Assembly (NCBI RefSeq): GCF_008704715.1
Contig: NZ_CP023689.1
Coordinates: 8,804,001 to 8,868,000, forward strand
Direction: 5' to 3'
Length of the DNA: 64,000 bases
DNA from: Streptomyces chartreusis
GTDB taxonomy: Bacteria; Actinomycetota; Actinomycetes; Streptomycetales; Streptomycetaceae
In this document: positions 17,641 to 26,797 of the stretch, piece by piece
How the letters are laid out: each line of letters opens with the position of its first letter
Numbering within the stretch: the first letter of the stretch is position 1
Notes under the pieces: model-generated
What the model was told of the DNA's origin: nothing
Databases searched by the model: none
Seen by the model: only the letters and a program-made list of their open reading frames with translations
Made by a program: the position numbers and the translations under genes

Positions 17641-18519
17641 TCACCTCTCCGATGAGTCGGGGGACGGGGTATGCGCCGCGTGTCCGTACTGGCCGTGCGC
17701 TCGCAGGTGTTCGAGCAGCAGGCGGTTCAGGGTTTCGGGCGCTTCCTCGGGGACCCAGTGGGTGACGTCCGGGATGGGCTCGAAGCGGTACGTTCCGTTG
17801 ACCCACCGCTCGGTTTCCCGTGCCGCTGTCGGGCCGAACGCGCTGTCGTTCGTGCTCCAGACGTACAGCGTGGGCACGTCGACGGTGCTGATCTTGCCGT
17901 CGGGGCGGCCTGCCCGGTACCAGTTCAGCGCGGCGGTGAGAGCTCCTGGCCGGGACAGGTGCCGTACATAGGCATCCACGCTGTCCTGCGGAACCTTTCC
18001 GGCGTACAGGGCGCGCAGCAGCTCGGCGTCGTGGGCCAGCATGTGCTCCTCGGTCGCGGGTGTTTCACGCCAGTCGATCATGTAGTGCGAGCGGCTGCGC
18101 TGGTCCTCGTCGGTACGCAGGGCGGTCGCCAGAGCGCCGGGATGAGGGGTCGAGACAACCGTCAGGGTGCGTATGCGGCCGGGGTGGGCGGCAGCGGTCC
18201 ACCAGGCCACCGCGCCTCCCCAGTCGTGGCCGACCAAGTCGAACGCCGGCCAGCCCAGTTCCTCCGTGATCGCGACGACGTCGTCGACGAGAAGGCTCAT
18301 GCGATAGTCCTCGGGCCGCTGGGGGCGGGCGCCGGGGGAGTACCCACGTTGGTCGGGCGCCACCACCCGATACCCCTGCTCGGCCAACTCCGCGATCTGC
18401 CGTTGCCACGCCAGCGCTGTCTGGGGAAAGCCGTGCAGCAGCACTGGGCGGCCCTCGGGCGGACCCGCCGAGATCGCGTCGAACACGCCTGCACCTGTGG
18501 AGATGCTCAGCTCGGTCAC
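17641..18519 (-). CDS. Alpha/beta hydrolase, epoxide-hydrolase-like
   Basis: 292 residues from a GTG start with AGGGG upstream. Alpha/beta hydrolase fold: oxyanion 'LLHGFPQT' (HGFP), nucleophile elbow 'VGHDWGGAVAW' with Asp as nucleophile, acid in 'WSTNDSAFG', and the base His in 'DVTHWVPEEAPE'. An Asp nucleophile with HGFP and GHDWGG is the pattern of soluble epoxide hydrolases and some dehalogenases. With a P450 upstream in the locus, an epoxide intermediate is a reasonable substrate guess. First gene of a two-gene leftward operon that faces the thiolase across a palindromic operator. Confidence 0.85.
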   Translation of the reverse strand: MTELSISTGAGVFDAISAGPPEGRPVLLHGFPQTALAWQRQIAELAEQGYRVVAPDQRGYSPGARPQRPEDYRMSLLVDDVVAITEELGWPAFDLVGHDWGGAVAWWTAAAHPGRIRTLTVVSTPHPGALATALRTDEDQRSRSHYMIDWRETPATEEHMLAHDAELLRALYAGKVPQDSVDAYVRHLSRPGALTAALNWYRAGRPDGKISTVDVPTLYVWSTNDSAFGPTAARETERWVNGTYRFEPIPDVTHWVPEEAPETLNRLLLEHLRAHGQYGHAAHTPSPDSSER

Positions 18520-18533
18520 GACTCACCCCTTCA

Positions 18534-18549
18534 TACCGACTGGTCGGTA
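18534..18549. promoter_or_regulatory. TetR-type operator palindrome
   Basis: TACCGAC, two bases, GTCGGTA: a perfect 7-base inverted repeat of the kind bound by TetR-family repressors (ACCGACnnGTCGGT). It sits 15 bases upstream of the hydrolase start and about 180 bases upstream of the divergent thiolase start. The TetR gene at 20615 is the natural candidate to bind it (inference). Confidence 0.75.
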
Positions 18550-18727
18550 GCCTTCAGGTAGGGGGGCATGCTGTCAAGACCGCGGACTGGTTGAACATGA
18601 CGCCGGATTCAACTACAACAGGGGCCCGGAGGCCGACCCCCGCACCCCTTGCGGCCATGGCTCGTGTCAGGGAATTCCGGTCCCGAGGATCCGGGACGAA
18701 CCGCACCAACAAAAGCAGTGAGGCGAC

Positions 18728-19926
18728 ATGAGGGAAGCAGTCATCGTTTCGACGGCACGGACGCCGATCGGAAAGGCTTACCGCGGCGCGTTCAACGACA
18801 CGCAGTCGCAGGAACTCGCCGCCCATGCCCTGTCCCACGCCGTACGACGCGCCGGACTCGAGGGCGGCGAGGTCGAGGACGTGATCTTCGGCTGCGCCGC
18901 TCAGCAGGGGCATCCGGTTTCAACGTCGCGCGTCAGGCGGCTCTGCGCGCCGGGCTTCCGGACACCGTGTCGGGGATGACGGTCGACCGGCAGTGTTCGT
19001 CGGGCCTGATGGCCATTGCGACGGCCGCCAAGCAGATCGTCGCGGACGGCATGCAGGTCGCTGTCGGCGGCGGTGTCGAGTCGATCTCCCTGGTGCAGAA
19101 CGAGCACATGAACACCCACCGGATGACCGACCCCTGGCTGGTCGAGCACAAGCCGAGCATCTACCTGCCGATGTTGCAGACGGCGGAGATCGTCGCCGAA
19201 CGCTACGGCGTGAGCCGGGAACGCCAGGACGGGTTCGCACTGGTGTCACAGCAGCGCACCGCGGCGGCGCAGGAAGCCGGCCGGTTCGACCGGGAGATCG
19301 TCGCGCTCGACAGCGTCAAGAAGGTGCTCGACAAGCAGTCCGGAGAGGTACGCCACGAAGGGGTCACCCTGACCCGGGACGAGGGCAACCGTGCCTCGAC
19401 GACGCTCGAAGGCCTGGCCGGGCTGGCGCCGGTGCTGCCCGACGGGCAGGCGAGCGCACACTCCAGCGTGACGGCGGGCAACTCCTCACAGTTGTCGGAC
19501 GGGGCTTCGGCGTCGGTACTGATGGAGTCGAGGGAGGCCGAGCGCCGCGGACTGGAACCGCTGGGCGTGTACCGCGGTATGACCGTTGCCGGTTGTGGAC
19601 CGGACGAGATGGGCATCGGGCCGGTGTTCGCCATTCCGAAGCTGCTGAAGCAACACAACCTCACCGTCGACGACATCGGCCTGTGGGAGCTCAACGAGGC
19701 GTTCGCTTCCCAGGCGTTGTACTGCCGGGACGAACTGCACATCGACCCGGAGCGGTTCAACGTCAGTGGTGGAGCGATCTCGGTCGGCCACCCGTACGGG
19801 ATGACCGGTGCCCGGCTGGTCGGGCATGCCCTCATCGAGGGCAGGCGCCGGGGTGTTCGGTATGTGGTGATCTCGATGTGCGTCGGGGGCGGAATGGGCG
19901 CGGCCGGACTGTTCGAGGTCGTCTGA
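18728..19926 (+). pseudogene. Thiolase (acetyl-CoA acyltransferase) split by a one-base deletion
   Basis: The first frame from ATG 18728 reads 'REAVIVSTARTPIGKAYRGAFN' to 'DVIFGCAAQQG' and then leaves the family pattern. From about 18915 the neighbouring frame continues 'SGFNVARQAALRAGLPDTVSG' through 'VDRQCSSGLMA' (acyl-accepting Cys), 'NEAFASQALYC', 'GGAISVGHPYGMTGAR' (His) and 'CVGGGMGAAGLFEVV' (second Cys). The join lies in CAGCAGGGGCATCC, where one G more would restore CAG CAG GGG GCA TCC and the expected QQGASGFN. Apart from that base a complete 400-residue thiolase is present. Either a true recent null allele or a sequencing error in a G-run. Thiolases cleave 3-ketoacyl-CoA in beta-oxidation; here it would close the catabolic route. 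The HAD gene starts two bases after its stop. Confidence 0.88.
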
Positions 19927-19928
19927 GC

Positions 19929-20576
19929 GTGGATACCTTGTCGAACGCCGCGGAAAAGACCCGAACCTCGGTCCTTGTGGACTTCGGGGGTGTCATCACC
20001 TCCAGTGTGCTGCAGGCGTTCACCGACTTCGGAGCCTCGCTCGGCGGCGACCCGCGCCTGCCGCTGGAACTCCTCGGCCGGGACCAGCCGTCACGCGCAC
20101 TCCTGGCCGACCACGAGTGCGGCCGGATCGACACCGAAGCCTTCGAGCGGGGATTCGCGGAACGACTCCGCGTCCACGGTGCCGTCGCCGAGGCCGAAGG
20201 GCTCACGGCCCGGATGCAGGCGGGCATGTCGATCGACCAGGAGATGCTCGCGTTGCTCGGTGATCTTCGAGTCGCCGGCCATCCCGTTGCGATCGTGTCG
20301 AATTCGTTCGGTACCGGAACCTACGACGGCGTCGACCTCGCCGCTCTTGCAGACGTGGTGGTCATCTCCGCCGTGGTCGGGATCCGCAAGCCCTCCCGAC
20401 GGATCTACTCCATCGCGTGTGAACGTCTCTGCGTCGCCCCGGAGGAGGCAGTCATGATCGACGACCTCCAGCAGAACCTCGACGGAGCGGCACGGATCGG
20501 AATCGGCGGCGTACTGCACACCGGCGCCGCCGACACCCGTCGCCAACTCGCCGAACGATTCGGAATCAGCACCTGA
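19929..20576 (+). CDS. HAD-family hydrolase
   Basis: 215 residues from GTG 19929, two bases after the thiolase stop. The HAD motifs run in order: motif I 'VLVDFGGVITS' (nucleophile Asp; Gly in the second acid position), motif II 'VAIVSNSFGTG', motif III Lys in 'GIRKPSRRIY', motif IV 'VMIDDLQQN'. A helical cap lies between motifs I and II. It resembles the N-terminal phosphatase-like domain of ACAD10-type proteins and other HAD-IA hydrolases found beside acyl-CoA genes. It is cotranscribed with the thiolase and probably acts on a phosphorylated or acyl intermediate; substrate unknown. Confidence 0.84.
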   Translation: MDTLSNAAEKTRTSVLVDFGGVITSSVLQAFTDFGASLGGDPRLPLELLGRDQPSRALLADHECGRIDTEAFERGFAERLRVHGAVAEAEGLTARMQAGMSIDQEMLALLGDLRVAGHPVAIVSNSFGTGTYDGVDLAALADVVVISAVVGIRKPSRRIYSIACERLCVAPEEAVMIDDLQQNLDGAARIGIGGVLHTGAADTRRQLAERFGIST

Positions 20577-20614
20577 CCGATCGAGAACTGCCCTTCTGCG
20601 GCGGAGGTGGTTTT

Positions 20615-21343
20615 GTGACCATGGCGTCGGGTTCGAGTACGGTTTCCGCGATGGACACCACCGCGGCCGAGGAGAACGACGGCGAGAAGGCGCCCCCGAT
20701 GGCACCGCTCTCGCACCTTCGCGTGCCGCCCGCGACGAAGCGAGGAGCGCGCACACGGGCCGCTTTGGTGAAGGCAGCGCGCAAGGTGTTCGAACGGGAC
20801 GGCTACCTCGACACCCGCCTGACCGACATCACCAAGGAGGCGCAGTGCGCGGCGGGATCGTTCTACACCTACTTCGCGAACAAGGAAGAGGTGCTTGCGG
20901 CCGTACTCCTGGAGGTGCAGGAGGACATGCTCCACCCCGGTATGGCCCGGGTGGAGGATGCGGACGATCCCTATGCGGTACTCGAGGCGAGCAATCGCGC
21001 GTATCTCCAGGCGTACAAGCGCAATGCGAAGCTGATGGCACTGCTTGAGCAGGTCGTGCAGGTGGAGCCGGAGTTCCGTACGTTCCGAAGCCGGCGCGCC
21101 GACGCGTTCGTCCGCCGCAACGCGCGCGGCATCGCCGACCTGCAAGCGCGGGGTGTCGCGGACCGTGAGGTGGATCCGATGCTGGCCTCCCGTGCGCTCT
21201 CGGGCATGGTCAGCGTCATGGCCTATAACGCCTTTGTGCTCGGTGAGCGGCAGGAAGACGGCACGCCGGTGGACTTCGAGGATCTCGTCTCCACGGTCAC
21301 CCGGCTGTGGGCGAACGCATTGCGGTTTCCTGCCCAAGGCTGA
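20615..21343 (+). CDS. TetR-family transcriptional regulator
   Basis: 242 residues from GTG 20615, which has GGAGG seven bases upstream; ATG 20621 and 20651 are weaker alternatives. HTH at about residues 45-90: 'TRAALVKAARKVFERDGYLDTRLTDITKEAQCAAGSFYTYFANKEEV'. The C-terminal ligand domain contains 'MALLEQVVQVEPEFRTFRSRRADAF'. Members of this type often control lipid or acyl-CoA catabolism genes. It follows the HAD gene and meets the permease gene tail to tail, stops abutting (TGA/TCA). Probable owner of the palindrome at 18534. Confidence 0.87.
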   Translation: MTMASGSSTVSAMDTTAAEENDGEKAPPMAPLSHLRVPPATKRGARTRAALVKAARKVFERDGYLDTRLTDITKEAQCAAGSFYTYFANKEEVLAAVLLEVQEDMLHPGMARVEDADDPYAVLEASNRAYLQAYKRNAKLMALLEQVVQVEPEFRTFRSRRADAFVRRNARGIADLQARGVADREVDPMLASRALSGMVSVMAYNAFVLGERQEDGTPVDFEDLVSTVTRLWANALRFPAQG

Positions 21344-22198
21344 TCAGCCGCGCGAGGTGGTGTCCCTGACCCAGGGCAGCGCCCATCGTTCCAGCAACAC
21401 CAAAGCGGAGTAGAGCAGGATGCTCATCAACCCGATCAGAATGATCGCGGCCCAGGCCGTGGCGGTGTCGCCGACCCCACCCGCCTGCACGATCAGATAG
21501 CCCAGCCCGCTCTCACCGGCCTGGAACTCGCCGATGACCGCGCCGATCGCGGCGAGAGGCATGGCCACCTTCAGCCCGACGAAGATCTGCGGCAGTGCGG
21601 CGGGCAACCGTACCTTCCGGAAAGCCTGCCAGCGCGAGGCGTCCAGCGAGCGCGCCAACTCGGCCAGATCCGCCGGGGTCGACGTGAGGCCGGTTGCGGT
21701 GGACAGCACGATCGGGAAGAAGCAGAGCAGGAAGACCATGGTCAGGACCGGCTTCTGCCCCCAACCGAGGGCTCCCACCAACAGCGGCCCGAGCGCGATC
21801 TTCGGAACCGCGTTGACGGCAACCAGCAGCGGCGTGAACATCCTTTCCAGAACCCGCGAGCCCGCCAGTGACAGTCCGATCAGAACACCGCACCCGCTGG
21901 AGAGAACGAACCCGACAACCGTCTCCATGGTGGTGTCGCCGGCATGTTCCAGGAACCGGATCGGGGCCGCGGCGAACGCCGAGAGCACGGCACCTGGCGG
22001 CGGCAGCACAGCCGGGTGGATCACTTCCAGCACCGAGGTGAGAAGCCACCACACGCCGAGCGCGACCAGCAGCCCGCCCAGGGGCAGCAGCAGGACACCG
22101 AGGCCCGTCCTGCGCCGTGGACCGACTCGCGGCACGGGCATGGGCATCGGCTCCGGGCCCGCCGTCGAGGCTTGCTGCGGCTTCGAGAGTTCGGTCAT
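21344..22198 (-). CDS. ABC transporter permease, NitT/TauT (SsuC-like) type
   Basis: 284 residues from ATG 22198 behind GGAGGAGG. About six membrane segments. The EAA loop near residue 190 reads 'LAELARSLDASRWQAFRKVRLPAALPQIFVGLKVA', which matches BPD_transp_1 permeases for nitrate, taurine, sulfonates and aromatic acids. N-terminal cytoplasmic tail is Pro-rich. Lies downstream of the binding-protein gene in the same leftward unit; the ATPase is encoded on the facing strand. Confidence 0.88.
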   Translation of the reverse strand: MTELSKPQQASTAGPEPMPMPVPRVGPRRRTGLGVLLLPLGGLLVALGVWWLLTSVLEVIHPAVLPPPGAVLSAFAAAPIRFLEHAGDTTMETVVGFVLSSGCGVLIGLSLAGSRVLERMFTPLLVAVNAVPKIALGPLLVGALGWGQKPVLTMVFLLCFFPIVLSTATGLTSTPADLAELARSLDASRWQAFRKVRLPAALPQIFVGLKVAMPLAAIGAVIGEFQAGESGLGYLIVQAGGVGDTATAWAAIILIGLMSILLYSALVLLERWALPWVRDTTSRG

Positions 22199-22240
22199 CC
22201 CATCCTCCTCCCGGCGCGGCCCTTCTCCAGCGCGGCGCTA

Positions 22241-23272
22241 TCAGGCCTTCGGCACCAGGTCGAAGTCGATGATCCGCTCAGGAGTCATTCCCTGCTGCAG
22301 CGCGCCCGCTCGCTCCAGGATCGCGATGCTCCTCGCCACCCGCGCGGAGTTCAGCGTCCCCAATGCCGTGCCGGAACCGCCCGGCGTGACGTAACCGGCC
22401 ATCAACTCCAACTCGGCGGCCGCGGCGGTCGGGTTCGTGGCGTCCACGTTCCGCTCAAGGATCTCGGCGGCCTCCTTCGTGTTGGCGAGGCTGTACTCCA
22501 AGCCCTTGAGCAGCGCACCGGTGAACCGCTTCACCATCTCCGGGTCCTGCTCGGCGATCTCCTTCGACGTGATCAGCACGTTTCCGTAGAGGTCGGGTAT
22601 CACGTCGCTGTAGGGCAGCAGGACGGCCTTCTTCTTGGTCACCGCCTCGATGGTCGGCTCACCCACCACGAACTGGCCGATGCCGTCCACCGAACCGGCG
22701 GCGAGTGTGCCCATCAGGGTCTGTGCCTCGCCGTTGACCCAGGTCACCTTGTCGGCGTCCACGCCGGCCAGTCGGGCGTACGTCGGGAAGAGGTTGCGTA
22801 CGACGGAGCCGGGCGTGTCGGCGAGACGTTTGCCCTCGAGGTCCTTCGGAGTGGCAATGCCGTTGCCCTCGGTCGTGGCGATCGCGGCCATGGTGCGCTG
22901 CTGGATGGCGGCCACCGCGACGAAGCCCTTCGCCTGACCGCTGCCCATGTGCAGCAGACCTCCCGTCAGGTCGATCGGGCCGAACTGCGCCTGGCCACTC
23001 ACGACGGCCGGAATCACACCGCCGGTTCCCTGGCCCGGCTTGATCTCCACGTCGAAGCCGGCCTTCTCGAAGAACCCCTTGTCCTTCGCGACCCAGGCGT
23101 ACGCGTCCCGGCCGAAGTTGCCGAACGAGGTCAGGTAGGTCACCTTCTTCAGCGCCTTGCCGTCATCACCGGCACCTGCGTCGGAATCCGAGCCGCCGCA
23201 TCCCGCCACCAGCGCCAGCGCTGTCGTCAGGGCCACCGCGGCGACCGTACGGGCGAACCTGATCATGCGCAC
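22241..23272 (-). CDS. ABC transporter substrate-binding lipoprotein, NitT/TauT type
   Basis: 343 residues from GTG 23272 (GGAAAGGA 7 bases upstream); ATG 23266 is the alternative and gives 341. Lipobox 'LVAGC' at about residue 25, then a short Gly/Asp-rich tether. The periplasmic-binding fold of the SsuA/ThiY class follows: 'VTYLTSFGNFGRDAYAWVAKDKGFFEKAGFDVEI', 'GTGGVIPAVVSGQAQFG' and 'LEGKRLADTPGS'. It captures the substrate outside the membrane and delivers it to the permease 42 bases downstream. Riboflavin-like, aromatic or sulfonate ligands are all possible. Confidence 0.88.
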   Translation of the reverse strand: MRMIRFARTVAAVALTTALALVAGCGGSDSDAGAGDDGKALKKVTYLTSFGNFGRDAYAWVAKDKGFFEKAGFDVEIKPGQGTGGVIPAVVSGQAQFGPIDLTGGLLHMGSGQAKGFVAVAAIQQRTMAAIATTEGNGIATPKDLEGKRLADTPGSVVRNLFPTYARLAGVDADKVTWVNGEAQTLMGTLAAGSVDGIGQFVVGEPTIEAVTKKKAVLLPYSDVIPDLYGNVLITSKEIAEQDPEMVKRFTGALLKGLEYSLANTKEAAEILERNVDATNPTAAAAELELMAGYVTPGGSGTALGTLNSARVARSIAILERAGALQQGMTPERIIDFDLVPKA

Positions 23273-23536
23273 AGTGTTGTCCTTTCCGACCGCCGGCCGC
23301 GTCGGCGGAGGGGCGTCGAGACAGACGAGACGGAACGGCGTGACAGAACCGCCGAGGGCATGACACTTGGTACGGACAACAGCGTACGAGGGATGGGTAG
23401 TTGTGGGCCAGGTGTGGGCGTCGGGGCGTACACCAACAGGACGACAGGTACCGTCGAGCGACCTGCTGCGGGTAGCCTGACTGGGCGTCACGAACCGGCC
23501 GACATGGCGATCGCCAGTGAATGGGGAGACCGCCGG

Positions 23537-24322
23537 ATGATCAGACTCACCGGTGTGTCCCGGAGCTTCACCAGCCGGTCCGGTTCGACGGTGGCGCTCC
23601 AGGACATCGGCCTTCACATCGCCGAGGGTGAGTTCGTGGCGGTGGTGGGCCGGTCCGGATGCGGCAAGTCCACACTGCTCCGGCTGATCGCAGGGCTACT
23701 GCCGGTCACCGAGGGCGAGATCACCATAGGCGGTGAGCGAGTCACCGGAGCACGGCGGGATGTCGCGATGCTGTTCCAGCGGCCGGCGCTGCTGCCCTGG
23801 CGGTCCGTCCTCGACAACGTCCTGCTGCCTGTGGAGATCTTCGGCTGGAACAAGGCCGAGTATCGCGACCGGGCGAAGCAGCTGCTGGAGACGGCCGGAC
23901 TGAGCGGCTTTGAGAAGCACCGGCCGCACGAGCTCTCCGGCGGTATGCAGCAACGCGTCTCACTGTGCCGGTCGTTGATGGGCGAGCCCCGGGTGATGCT
24001 CATGGACGAACCGTTCTCCGCACTGGACGCGCTGACCCGCGCGGACCTAGCGGTGGAGCTGCAGCGCATGCACATCGAAAACTCGTCAACGGTCGTCTTC
24101 GTCACTCACTCGATTGACGAAGCCGTGCTGCTCGCCGACCGGGTGGCGGTGCTCAGCCCGCGCCCGGGCCGGATCCGCAAGATCGTCGACGTCGCCATTC
24201 CCCGGCCGAGAACACTGGGCCGGACCGCACACCTGGACGAAGTGGCCCGGTGCAGCGCCGATCTGCATGAGCTGCTGATGGAACGGGACACACCCACGTC
24301 GGCCGAAACGGAGGGGCGATGA
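23537..24322 (+). CDS. ABC transporter ATP-binding protein, NitT/TauT type
   Basis: 261 residues from ATG 23537 behind GGGGAGA. Walker A 'GRSGCGKST', Q-loop 'MLFQRPALLPW', signature 'LSGGMQQR', Walker B 'VMLMDEPFSALD', and the H-loop 'VVFVTHSIDEA'. It completes the importer encoded by the facing leftward genes and overlaps the LLM oxidoreductase gene by four bases (ATGA), so importer and enzyme are made together. Confidence 0.92.
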   Translation: MIRLTGVSRSFTSRSGSTVALQDIGLHIAEGEFVAVVGRSGCGKSTLLRLIAGLLPVTEGEITIGGERVTGARRDVAMLFQRPALLPWRSVLDNVLLPVEIFGWNKAEYRDRAKQLLETAGLSGFEKHRPHELSGGMQQRVSLCRSLMGEPRVMLMDEPFSALDALTRADLAVELQRMHIENSSTVVFVTHSIDEAVLLADRVAVLSPRPGRIRKIVDVAIPRPRTLGRTAHLDEVARCSADLHELLMERDTPTSAETEGR

Positions 24323-25263
24323 GCCTGCGGATCTGCGTCTTCACCGAGCCGCACCGCGGCGCCGACTACGAGGATCAGCTGCGTTTCGCCCGACTCGTCG
24401 AAGCCGGCGGGTTCGAGGGCTTCTTCCGGGCCGATCACTTCCAGGCGATGGGCGCCGGCTCCGGGCTGCCGGGCCCCACCGACGCGTGGCTCACGCTGGG
24501 CGCGCTCGCTCGGGAGACGTCCCGGATCCGGCTGGGCACCCTGGTCACCTCGGCCACCTTCAGGCTGCCCGGCCCGCTTGCAGTGATGGTGGCGCAGGCC
24601 GACCGGATGAGCGGGGGGCGGGTCGAGCTGGGCCTCGGCGCAGGATGGTACGAACGGGAACACACCTCGTACGGCATCCCGTTCCCACCCGCCCCGGAGC
24701 GCTTCGACCGGCTGGAGGAACAGCTGGCGGTGATCACCGGCCTGTGGCGGACGCCGGTCGGCGAGAGCTTCAGCTATCGCGGCGACCACTATCAGCTGGT
24801 GGACGCGCCTGCCCTGCCGAGGCCCGTGCAGGTGCCGGCGCCGCCGATCATCGTCGGGGGCCGCGGCCCCAAGCGCACCCCGGAGCTGGCCGCCCGGTAT
24901 GCCGACGAGTTCAACATGCCCTTCAAGTCGGTGGCGGAGACGGCCCGGGCGTACCAGCGGGTTGCCGAGGCGTGCGACCGGACCGGCCGGGCCGACGCCG
25001 GTCAGTCACCGCTGGTTCTCTCGGCCGGGGTCGTGGTCGCTATCGGCCGTACCGACGCGGAAGCGCAACGGCGGGCCGCCCCGCTGCATGTCAAGAGCGC
25101 CCTGCCGCCGGAGGATCCGGTGGTCGGATCCCCGGCCCAGCTCGTGGAGCGGCTCGGCGAGTTCTCCGCGATCGGCGCAAGCCGCATCCATCTGCGACTG
25201 ATCGATTTCAATGACCTCGACCACCTGGAACTCATCGCCGGTGAGGTGCTCCCACAGCTGTAG
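24319..25263 (+). CDS. F420-dependent LLM-class oxidoreductase
   Basis: 314 residues, start codon overlapping the ATPase stop. Luciferase-like TIM barrel: 'FARLVEAGGFEGFFRADHF', 'TSRIRLGTLVT', 'SGGRVELGLGAGWYEREH', 'PPIIVGGRGPKRTPELAARYADEFN'. These residues fit the F420 subgroup similar to Rv1855c-type proteins rather than FMN-dependent alkanesulfonate monooxygenases, although the two are hard to separate by eye. Coupled to an importer, it probably oxidises or reduces the imported compound. Confidence 0.85.
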   Translation: MSLRICVFTEPHRGADYEDQLRFARLVEAGGFEGFFRADHFQAMGAGSGLPGPTDAWLTLGALARETSRIRLGTLVTSATFRLPGPLAVMVAQADRMSGGRVELGLGAGWYEREHTSYGIPFPPAPERFDRLEEQLAVITGLWRTPVGESFSYRGDHYQLVDAPALPRPVQVPAPPIIVGGRGPKRTPELAARYADEFNMPFKSVAETARAYQRVAEACDRTGRADAGQSPLVLSAGVVVAIGRTDAEAQRRAAPLHVKSALPPEDPVVGSPAQLVERLGEFSAIGASRIHLRLIDFNDLDHLELIAGEVLPQL

Positions 25264-25566
25264 AGCGCGAAGGCCGCCGCACGCCGTGGCGCAAAGTGAC
25301 GCTCAACGCGACCGCGCGTGAGTGGACGGTGAAGAAATCGGCACAGATAATCCTGAGCCGTTCTTTGGTGATTCAACCAGCGTTCAACGCTGCACGTTTG
25401 CGCTCGGGTTGCTTCGAATGTGCGTGAATCCCGTGGAGATCGGCGATCCGTCGGACGCCGGGTTCGCGTCGAGAGATTGATCTGCCCGCGACAAGTCGGC
25501 CACTCTCCTGAGCACGCAGCGCTGCTGTTCGAACGCAAATCCCCCCACTTCACGAGGAGACCCCTC
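25264..25566 (+). promoter_or_regulatory. Leader of the protease gene
   Basis: 303 bases without a gene. They hold the promoter and leader of the secreted protease. The sequence is less G+C-rich around 25330-25380 ('GAAATCGGCACAGATAATCC'), as expected of a promoter region, but no consensus hexamer pair is convincing. A GAGGAG ribosome binding site ends it. Confidence 0.5.
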
Positions 25567-26778
25567 TTGACGGCGCATCACAAACGCTCAAGCAAGGCCA
25601 AGATCGTCACCGCGATCGCGGCTGTCGCAACCGTCGTCGGTACCGGCCTTTACGTATCCCCCATTGCCCAGGCGAGCCAGCCCGCGGAGGGTACGGTCTA
25701 CGGTCTGAATGCCGAAGGAGCCGTGGCCGGCAGCTACATAGTCCTCCTGGACCAGAAGACGTCCACGGCCGAGAAGCGGGACCTGGCCAACGAGTACGGC
25801 GGCAAGATCGGCCGGACCTACGGTTCGGCGGTCAACGGCTTCTCCGCCGGCAGTCTGACCGAGACGGAGGCCAAGCGGCTCGCGGCCGACCCCGCGGTGT
25901 CCAAGGTGGTCCAGAACAAGAAGTTCCACACCAATGCCACCCAGGACAACCCGCCGTCCTGGGGCCTGGACCGTGTCGACCAGACGGACACGGCCGGCGA
26001 CGGGAAGTACACCTACCCGGACAAGGCCGGGGAGGGCGTGACCGCGTACGTCATCGACACCGGCGTACGCATCAGCCACAAGGACTTCGAGGGCCGTGCC
26101 GCCTCCGGGTTCGACGCCGTCGACAACGACGACACGGCCGACGACGGCAACGGCCACGGCACTCACGTGGCCGGAACCATCGCCGGCGCCTCCCACGGGG
26201 TGGCCAAGAAGGCCAAGATCGTCGCGGTCCGCGTGCTGGACGACAACGGCTCGGGCACCACCGAGCAGGTCGTCGCCGGCATCGATTGGGTGACCGAGAA
26301 TCACCAGGGCCCCTCGGTGGCCAACATGAGCCTCGGCGGCGGCGCGGACCCCGCTCTCGACGAGGCCGTCAAGAAGGCCATCGCTTCGGGTGTCACCTTC
26401 GCGGTCGCCGCTGGCAACGAGTCGGCCGACGCGGGCCAGGGTTCACCGGCCCGGGTCCCCGAGGCCATCACGGTCGCGTCCAGCACCAAGGACGACGCCC
26501 AGTCGGACTTCTCCAACTTCGGCTCGATCGTGGACCTGTACGCGCCGGGCTCGGACATCACCTCCGACTGGAACGACAGCGACCAGGGGACCAAGACGAT
26601 TTCCGGCACGTCCATGGCCACCCCCCACGTCACTGGAGCCGCCGCCGTCTATCTGGCCGGTCACCCGGACGCCACTCCCGCTCAGGTCGCCACCGCGCTC
26701 ACCGGCGCGGCAACCGGCGACAAGATCACCAACCCGAGCAGCGGAACGCCCAACAAGCTGCTGAAGGTGACTGAGTAG
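25567..26778 (+). CDS. Secreted subtilisin-like serine protease (S8, proteinase K type)
   Basis: 403 residues from a TTG start, chosen because GAGGAG lies eight bases upstream and a signal peptide (about 1-38, 'AKIVTAIAAVATVVG' to 'AQASQ') begins there. An I9 propeptide follows ('SYIVLLDQKTSTAEKRDL' to 'VVQNKKFH'). The mature domain carries Asp in 'AYVIDTGVR', His in 'GHGTHVAGT', oxyanion Asn in 'AAGNES' and Ser in 'GTSMATPHVTG'. It autoprocesses and degrades protein outside the cell. No extra C-terminal domain. A 14-base-stem terminator follows. Confidence 0.93.
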   Translation: MTAHHKRSSKAKIVTAIAAVATVVGTGLYVSPIAQASQPAEGTVYGLNAEGAVAGSYIVLLDQKTSTAEKRDLANEYGGKIGRTYGSAVNGFSAGSLTETEAKRLAADPAVSKVVQNKKFHTNATQDNPPSWGLDRVDQTDTAGDGKYTYPDKAGEGVTAYVIDTGVRISHKDFEGRAASGFDAVDNDDTADDGNGHGTHVAGTIAGASHGVAKKAKIVAVRVLDDNGSGTTEQVVAGIDWVTENHQGPSVANMSLGGGADPALDEAVKKAIASGVTFAVAAGNESADAGQGSPARVPEAITVASSTKDDAQSDFSNFGSIVDLYAPGSDITSDWNDSDQGTKTISGTSMATPHVTGAAAVYLAGHPDATPAQVATALTGAATGDKITNPSSGTPNKLLKVTE

Positions 26779-26797
26779 AGCCATACCGGAGATCGGG

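Noticed and set aside
21944..23536. Long 5' extension of the ABC ATPase frame
   Set aside because: Covers two minus-strand transporter genes; the start with a ribosome site is 23537.
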